Below are positions 57,086 through 64,000 of a stretch of 64,000 nucleotides of DNA, in pieces (within the stretch, counting starts at the first letter, position 1; each line of letters begins with the position of its first letter). This DNA comes from Orobanche coerulescens (lineage: Eukaryota; Streptophyta; Magnoliopsida; Lamiales; Orobanchaceae). The translations under genes were made by a program, and so were the position numbers. The notes below the pieces were generated by a model. That model saw only the letters and a program-made list of their open reading frames with translations. It ran no database searches and was not told the DNA's origin. The stretch lies in contig CM065802.1 of NCBI GenBank assembly GCA_033398695.1, positions 148,352,096-148,416,095 on the forward strand, given 5' to 3'.

Positions 57086-58726
57086 ATTGAGATTTGTCTG
57101 CATTAAGTATAACATATTAATTAGTGACTTGTTATATTATGATCTGAGTATAGAATTAAGGCCTTTTCTATTCTTGTTACCCAGCTCCCACTATTTATAT
57201 CGGAATAACACACTCCCATGTGATATTTGGAAGTATCGTCGCTCTACTTCATAGTGGTGATCGAGTTCTTTATAAATCTAAATAGAGGGCAACCGAACAT
57301 GTTTCTAGTCTATTAAGTTTCATAAAGTGGTGTCCAACACCAACCCATCTAATGGATGATTCGATCTTCTTTTTCCCCTTGTTCACTCCCCTCAACCTAT
57401 ACGGTTTCTATGGTTCATGAACAAGTTAAGTTTATACCATCGACGCAAATCAGTTTCACAATTGAATCTTATCCGGCAACCTATCAGGTTTCTAGGGATA
57501 AAATTTGCTCCAATCAAAGGCATCTAATTTGCTCCCGGTAATTTATCCATCCTCCCCGAACAACTACCCCGATAACTCGGAAGCATAGCACATCCGGTTT
57601 GGATTTCAATTTCCCGAAAGCTCGATGGAGGGAAGGAAAACCTTGAAACCTTATAAACTTAATAATTTGTTGTGGGAGAATTATCGCGATTAAAGTTACA
57701 CTTTGCACATTAATCATTTAAGCGCGTTTGTGGCATTCATACAACATGAAACAACCATTCACAACCTAGTTGCTACCAACATGTGGTTCATGGACCGTTC
57801 CTAGAAAACAAAAACTCCGTAATCTAATTACAAGTCTTCGTCTTCTCAAAATGGATCTTCCTCCGGTCTTCGTCATTACATATAAATTTTACATTGAAAA
57901 TCCTAGATATAAATTTTTTCTAGTAAAATAAATAAGCTCAAAACGGCCTTTACAACCCAATCGAATAAAACGAACGATTCAAAAACTAAGTCCACGAACC
58001 ACATCACCATTCAAAAGCATTCATCCAATAAATACTAAATAAATGGAAAACGTAGAGATACATTGATCCAATCAACAATATGAACCGATCAAATCGATTC
58101 ACACAATCGGTAATATGAAAACGTTCAAAATAATTCGGTCGATCACAAGTATTCCAATAAACCAATTTTCCCTTATAAAATAAAATACCATAAATCATTT
58201 TAATCATATTAAATCTAATTTAAAATGAGTAAAATCATTTTTAGGAATACACGAAGCAAACAAGCCCGAAACGGGTCCGAAATAGGCCGAACCGCGGCCG
58301 AAAACGCCACCAGCGGCATGCGTGGCCGCCAGCTGCCGCGGCCCGGCCGCGGCCCCTTGAGCTCGGGTTGCGGCCCCAAGTCTGCCGCTTCCCAGCCGGC
58401 CGCAACAGCCACAGGCCGCGGTCCTCGAGCCCCGGGCCGCGCCCTCGCTCCGACCACCCCGGACCGTCCAACGGCAATTCGGGGCTAGTTTTTCGACCGA
58501 ATATCCAATATCTATATTCTCCAACATTCATATCTTCAATATAAATCATATTTCCAAGAAATTAAGATTTATATTTAGACAAACTTACAAAAAATATAAC
58601 TACAACGAACGTAAAAACATATACCACGATTATGACTAAAATGATTCCAAATCATTTACCATCTAATCAAGCATTCCAAATGCCAATATCGTATATACGA
58701 TCGCAAGACCTACGCTCCGATACCAC
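57086..58726 (-). other. Copia-2 leader with PBS and GC-rich patch
   Basis: The iMet PBS TGGTATCGGAGC (minus, 58725-58714) is one base from the LTR. The leader is non-coding and AT-rich except 58260-58490, a GC-rich patch with CCGCGGCC/GCCGCGG palindromes that create long spurious ORFs on both strands. Confidence 0.8.
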
Positions 58727-60684
58727 TGTTGGGATTCGGTGCCTAAAACGAAGGCCCAGCGGAAGCGGTAAAACGAAAAATTAATTCGATCCGAATCCCT
58801 ACGAGGATCGATCGAGCTACGTATATACGAACATATAAACAAAAAGCAAGAGTTGTAAGAAACTCACCCTTGAAGTCCGTTGATTAAATGGCAACCTTCT
58901 CTTGATCTATTCCCCAAGCTTTGCTTGATCTCTACGAATCCAATCCGCTTCAAGCCCTTGAACGATCCAACGCCGAAAGCACCGCGTCTCTACTTGCCAC
59001 GCGCCGGAAAATCGATCGGAACAATACTCACCTCGTTATCCTCCAAGGATGCGGCTAGATCAAGGTGAGTAAGCTTGTTATAGATATTAATATCACTCTA
59101 AGTGTATGAATATCTATCTCTCTCAATATTTCCTCACAAAATTTCTCTAAGAAGTTGTGAAGAAGATGAATAAAGAAGAAGATGATGAAGAAGACTTCTA
59201 TCTCTCTCTCCTCTTGCAACCTCACGCTGGAATGGAATCAAATGAATGAGGTAAGTTTGATGAGAAGTCTTCCTCTCTTTATTCTATTTCCACTCACATG
59301 CAAAACAAATAATCCCATATGATATTTTGCCCCACAAGCCATGTTCCTTAATATTAAAAGGAAACAACAGGACAATGGGAAGGTGGGTGGAAGGGGTTGG
59401 GGTGGCCCATGTAGAAATCGGACGAGTTCGGTTCGTTTCGGACTCCCGAAAGTCCAAACAGATAAACTCCAATTCCGATTCGATGTATTTATATCGATTA
59501 ATTAATCCAATTAATTAAACATATCAAATACAAAATAATATAATTAATTTCTCCAAGAAATAATTATATTCATGAATTAAAATAATCACCCAGTAATTTA
59601 TTTAATTCATTTAGGCCGTAAATCAATTTATCCAATAAATCGATTTAGACATCTATTGTCCCAAATTAGATATCCAATATCTAATATTTATAATGAGAGA
59701 ATAAGCTCGATTCATTCCGTCGTCAATCCTATTGCGCGACTCGGTAGGTCCGTCTCAGTCAGCAATGGGAGGAACCAAAGAGTAGTAGCACCACCTAGCC
59801 AGCCTGGCGGCCTACACTGTACCCCAACTGAGAACGAATGATTGGGATCATTCAAGAACCATTCTGTCGTGAATACCAGTAAACGTATAAACCCTTCTTT
59901 CAAATGTCCCGATCAAGTTATAGGGTTACGGTCAGTCAAACCCTATCTTTACTTGATGCTATGCATGCATTAATGCAAATCGAGATCATCGAGCTGTCGT
60001 GTATCTAATACAACTAGCTCCAATGCTTTGGCCAAAGACTTATGATCTCATCTGCAAATAACCGCATAGGACATATAACCCGCTCACTAACGGGAGAAAG
60101 AATTCTATCTTGGTATTCAGTAGGACCTTCTACTTGCCCGTCAAGATGCACATCGAGGTTGACCCCCGCCTTCCGGTTTACAGGGTCGAACTACGCTAAT
60201 GATAATCTTAACGTCACAAGCACATCCCTACTAAATCCTCAAGTCGAAGGTTCACGAATACCTATCACAACCTTTCGATTCCGTCATTGACTATCCCGGA
60301 GTGAAATCCGTGTGACGAATCGAGGGTGAGTCGGTTCGAGTATACTAATCCAATTAGCATACCTATAACGTGTGCTCCCACTAACCATTAGCGTTCGACA
60401 GGCACTCTCCATGTCAAAGAACACGTCATACAAGTCTTCACATAAACTTAATGCCCAGTCAAGTTTCATTGACTTGCGAACGATTAAGTATTTGAGCTAT
60501 AAACCTTTCCAGTGCCGACCCCCGTATCCAATAAGGAGTGGAACGTTTTGCTCTCAAATACAAGGACTAGTTTCTATATGTATATTTACGAGTTAGGAAT
60601 GCCAGTAACTACCAGTAAATACAGAAACATTCATTGCCTTATATAATTGATTTACATAATTACAAGTGCAATGCCCTCACTCAA
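58727..60684 (-). repeat. Copia-2 5' LTR, interrupted by Gypsy-3b
   Basis: TGTTGGGATTCGGTGCC to GTGCAATGCCCTCACTCAA. It matches 42255-44057 plus 52974-53120; the last roughly 40 bp should follow Gypsy-3b outside the window. Confidence 0.93.
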
Positions 60685-61109
60685 TGTAACACCCCTAACT
60701 AGGCGGATATTACAGTGCCGTGGACCCCCGACTGGGACCCACCAGGCGAGTGAAAATGAATGAAATACACAGGGTAAATGTAGTACCGAACTACATTACA
60801 TCATTAATTACTCCGTTGAGGAGTTTCATTATAACACACCCAAGAAAATACCGAATATATGTTTATTTTATATGAAGATAAAATACACAACACTGAACAA
60901 AACGGAGTATCCAAATGAAAATCTGCAGCGGAAAATAAATGACAACAATATGAATGACTGAAAGGATTGGGGCCCCCTACTAGTATCACTGGGACTCCTC
61001 GCCGTCAACATTATATTCCCGTGCTTTTGCCTTGCCATGACCTGAAAACAAAATCCCCCAACGGGGTCAGTTACACAGAACAACAATCCTCAAGAGTTGA
61101 ATAAACACA

Positions 61110-61113
<4 letters not shown>

Positions 61114-61146
<33 letters not shown>
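61114..61146. repeat. (AT)n microsatellite
   Basis: About 33 bp of AT repeats inside the putative leader intron of the Gypsy-3b LTR. Absent from Gypsy-3. Confidence 0.95.
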
Positions 61147-61148
<2 letters not shown>

Positions 61149-62436
61149 TGTATAAACCACAAGTTCGATAAAAAATGAAACGATTAGTTTATAACCCAAT
61201 CTTGTTGAAAACATACGCAATCAAACATGCTGTATGAATCAACTAATGGTACAGATCAAAGGGTGGCGCCACATTACGCCTGGGATGGAAATGTGTCCGT
61301 GCACAAGCCACCAATGAGTATCGATCGAATACACGTGTGTTCTTGCACCTAATCAGTCTCACGCAGCAATCGACTCATGTGCGCAGTCCAATGTGCGGCC
61401 ACAAACCAACACATGACTTAAATGTGCCCGACATGAAAATCCTACACATACCAACCGGCACGCCAGTATGACCCGGAATGCCACGAGATAACAAAGTGAC
61501 ATCGAAATCAATAATGACTCACCGAGGTGAAATGATAGTGAAATGAATGACAGCTCAATGAAATGATTGGAACCGTCGTTCCTTGTGACTGAAGTGATTA
61601 ATTGACAATGACAAGTATTGATACGGTTAATACAATGATGAATGAGTTATGATTATGAATGAACAACAACAAAAGGAATGAATATCCTTTTAACCGAGTA
61701 AGAATTAACTTACCTTAACACCGGTGATGATACGATTTCTCTCGAACAACATCCTAAATGAGACGTCGGTCGCTCGAACAACCTTGAATAACACAATTAC
61801 CAATAATTCGGTTCAACACATGAATCAAACACGAGTATAACGAACTCAAAACGTCGATACGATTAAACCAAGTTCATTGGAGCATTATATCGAACACTTT
61901 GTGGCCAAACTTCGATTGTTTACAATCAAACTTCAATAATACCAACATCAAATCCCCAAGAAGTGTTTCAAACCAACAAAACATCTTCAATACGATCAAT
62001 AATCCAATATGAATATTCAAATTCGTGATTACAACAACGATTAATCGAAAACCTCCAAATCCAACTCAATATTCAAAGTGTTCTTGAATAATCCTTCAAT
62101 AATCCAATGAATAATCAAACATATCCATAATCATGCGTATATCACTTCATACAACAAGATCTTAACATCCAAAACATCATATCTCAATAAAAAATCGAAA
62201 TCCAAGATGTTGAAGAAATTACCTCTTGAAGATCCAAGCACTTTGATCCGAAGAACACGCATTAGATCGACTATCCGTGCTTCACGATCGAAAGGAGATG
62301 AAGAAAAACCAAGTATTCAAGTGATAGATGAAGGAAAGTCTCCCCCTCAATCCTTCTCTCTCGGATATAGGTGGAAGAATGGGAAAAATGGGTTGATTCT
62401 CACAAAAACCCGCAATTATAGTGCAGACTGCACTGT

Positions 62437-62690
62437 GTGCTGCGGCCCAGCCGAAGTGTGCCACGGCACAGGGCCAAAACTGCCCCCAGTGATCGGCAGC
62501 GTGCCGCGGCCCGGACGAATGTGCCGCGGCAGTGTGCCGCGGCCCTGTCGGCATGAGCCGCGGCCCCCGGTACAGACGGGTTGGCCGATAATTGAAAAAT
62601 GTGTGTGTGCGCCGCGGCTAGGCCAAGTGTGCTGCGGAAGTGACTCGGCAGTGTGCCACGGCCCTTCCGGCAGGAGCCGCGGCCCCCGGT
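62437..62690. promoter_or_regulatory. GTGCCGCGGCAC palindrome array, Gypsy-3b LTR (expanded)
   Basis: About ten GTGCCGCGGC-type cores, some degraded to GTGCCACGGC or GTGCTGCGGC (C-to-T-like changes at CpG), over 250 bp, against five cores in 140 bp in Gypsy-3. It lies next to CTATAATTGCGG on the TATA side. Confidence 0.88.
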
Positions 62691-63095
62691 ACAGGCTGCT
62701 CGGCCAAAACTGGAAAATGTGAGTGACTTAGATATTTCGACCATAACTCCCTCGTTCGGACTCCGATTGACTCACCGTTTGAACCATTGGAAAGCTAACT
62801 TAATGCTCTATAAGATTTAAAAGATTCAGAATTTTTGGAGTTTCCAAAAATTAATGGTGATTTTACAAAGTCGAACTCATACGTGGAAAAGTCGCTTAAG
62901 AACACGGAACTCAACAGAACGACACCGAGACGAACTCGGATGACAAAAAGTGTAGAATTAATCATCCTCGGAATGATGAAACGGTAACAATAGAGTCGCT
63001 AAGATGGACTTCCGCCAAAAAAATAAAATTATCGGAAATCCAAATTGCGGATATTACATACTACCCTCCTTAAAAGAAGTTTCGTCCCGAAACTT

Positions 63096-63444
63096 AAAAC
63101 AAGTAGGGAGAAGCAATATCCCGCTAGAAAAACTCAACGAGATACACAAGAACTGGAAATGTACCCAACAATAGCATGATTCGAACAAGAAGGAAATTTG
63201 ATATGGCATGAACTCAAATATCAACATCGATTAATGAAGTAATTATAACGATCAAGATAATATTCTCATCTCGATTCTCAAGCAAGGTTGAAACAATGAA
63301 CGATATAAATACACGACTCAACATTAGTCCGAACGGTGAACACGAATGAATTAACATGAATGGTGAATGATTATTAATGAGTGAAAATCCACTGAGTGAC
63401 AATTACTGAATGAAAAATGAATGAATTTACAAGCGGGTATTACA
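63096..63444 (-). repeat. Partial LTR start embedded in Gypsy-3b
   Basis: Mirror of 50414-50762: minus-strand TGTAATACCCGCTTGTAAAT follows a PPT-like AAGGGGGGGTGTA, and a second PPT (AAGGAGGGTAGTA) leads into the LTR at 63058. Confidence 0.75.
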
Positions 63445-63449
63445 TACAC

Positions 63450-64000
63450 CCCCCCTTAAAAGAGTTTCGTCCCCGAAACTAAGGGTCAAACAACTCGGGA
63501 TAACTCTCCCGCATACTATCCTCGGCTTCCTAATCGTTTTTCTAATCGAGGACGCATGCCCTCAACATGACCTCCAATGTCTGAATAGTCCTCTCTGACT
63601 GTCCGTCGGACTGAGGATGAAAAGCTGTGCTGAAATTAAGCTGAGTTCCCATGGCACGATGAACTTATTTCCAAAAATGAGACACGAATCGTCCGTCACA
63701 ATCGGAAACGATACTTTTAGGAGTACCATGCAGTCTCACTATCTCTTTGATGAATAGCTGGGCAAGTCTCTCGGGACCCCACGTATCCTTAATCTCAAGA
63801 AAATGAGCTGATTTAGTTAAACGGTCCACAATCACCCAGATCGTATTCATGCCACGACGACTCGTCGGCAAACTCGTGATGAAATCCATAGAAATATCTT
63901 CCCACTTCCATTCTGAAATAGGGAGAGGTTTTAGCATACCCGTCGGTCGTTGATGTTCAATCTTGACTTGTTGACAGGTTAAGCATCTCGAAACAAATTC
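63450..64000 (-). pseudogene. Gypsy-3b integrase fragment
   Basis: WEDISMDFITSLPTSRRGMN, HFLEIKDTWGPERLAQLFIK and SIVSDCDGRFVSHFWK are visible. TAA after HFWK (63663-63661) and then [20 protein letters not shown] with the same TAG and the same jump to the C-terminal ESYPELFDP as Gypsy-3. It continues off the right edge. Confidence 0.9.

Larger units (their letters stand above)
60685..63058 (-). repeat. Gypsy-3b 3' LTR
   Basis: TGTAACACCCCTAACTAGG to GCGGATATTACA. It is about 2374 bp, longer than the Gypsy-3 LTR because of an AT microsatellite (about 61114-61146) and a longer palindrome array. The putative leader intron is 62222-61042. Confidence 0.92.
42255..64000 (-). mobile_element. Copia-2, Ty1/copia element interrupted twice, running off the window
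   Basis: The left (3') LTR is 42255-44057 plus 52974-53158, the internal region 53159-58726 and the right (5') LTR 58727-60684, continuing beyond 64000 after Gypsy-3b. LTR ends TGTTGGGATTC and CATACTCCTAACA, read inverted, are the usual copia TG...CA ends. Protein order and leader match Copia-1, but the LTR belongs to the subfamily also seen at 10995-12681. Confidence 0.93.
60685..64000 (-). mobile_element. Gypsy-3b, second copy of the Gypsy-3 family, cut by the window end
   Basis: The 3' LTR is 60685-63058, the embedded partial LTR start about 63096-63444, and pol follows from about 63450. CTCAA before 60685 is the expected TSD. It has the same structure as Gypsy-3, inverted. Confidence 0.92.

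Noticed and set aside
58204..58549. Overlapping ORFs on both strands of the GC-rich Copia-2 leader
   Set aside because: GC-rich palindromic sequence lacks stops by composition; Copia-1 has no equivalent frame.
62207..62722. 171-residue + strand ORF
   Set aside because: Runs through the GCCGCGG palindrome array of the Gypsy-3b LTR; low-complexity product, opposite to the element.

Overview
This window is nuclear DNA of a flowering plant, probably a eudicot. Interrupted genes with GT-AG introns, iMet-primed Ty1/copia and Ty3/gypsy LTR retrotransposons, a hAT element, Helitron-like ends and RTE-type non-LTR remnants all fit this, and nothing looks bacterial or organellar. The one recognisable host gene is the 3' part of an exportin-4 (XPO4) homologue, seven consecutive exons on the + strand between 567 and 9231. 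Its introns hold a deleted hAT element with an 8-bp target-site duplication (TSD), four Helitron-like ends, an RTE LINE fragment and two copies of a SINE-like family.

From about 10.3 kb onward almost everything is transposable element. A pogo/Emigrant-like MITE (10318-10492) and a broken copia LTR (10995-12681) lead into a long nest. The nest backbone is a non-autonomous, Tat-like Ty3/gypsy element (12682-42254). It has LTRs, a gag gene and an antisense spliced gene, but no pol. Into it inserted: Copia-1 (17187-27013, + strand, TSD TCCTT); a solo chromovirus-type LTR (28633-31137, TSD AAGTC); a nearly intact Tekay/Del-like chromovirus, here Tekay-1 (32440-41944, - strand, TSD GACGG); and Copia-2 (42255 to beyond the window, - strand). 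Copia-2 is itself interrupted in its left LTR by Gypsy-3 (44058-52968, + strand, TSD TAAGG) and in its right LTR by a second copy of that family, Gypsy-3b (60685 to beyond the end, - strand).

The most unusual signals are in the chromovirus-type LTRs. Each family carries an array of 12-bp CG-containing palindromes just upstream of its TATA-like box. The palindrome differs between families (TAGCGTGCGCTA, TTACGTACGTAA/TAGCGTACGCTA, GTGCCGCGGCAC), even where the rest of the LTR is clearly homologous. The same LTRs also keep a donor/acceptor pair that would define a 1.1-1.2 kb intron in the transcribed leader. The Tat-like element carries an antisense gene with its own TATA box and two frame-compatible GT-AG introns, split by two later insertions. 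Gypsy-3 and Gypsy-3b share the same integrase deletion, stop codon and duplicated PPT/LTR-start junction, so they look like copies of one defective recombinant master.

All product names rest on motifs read by eye; no database search was run.
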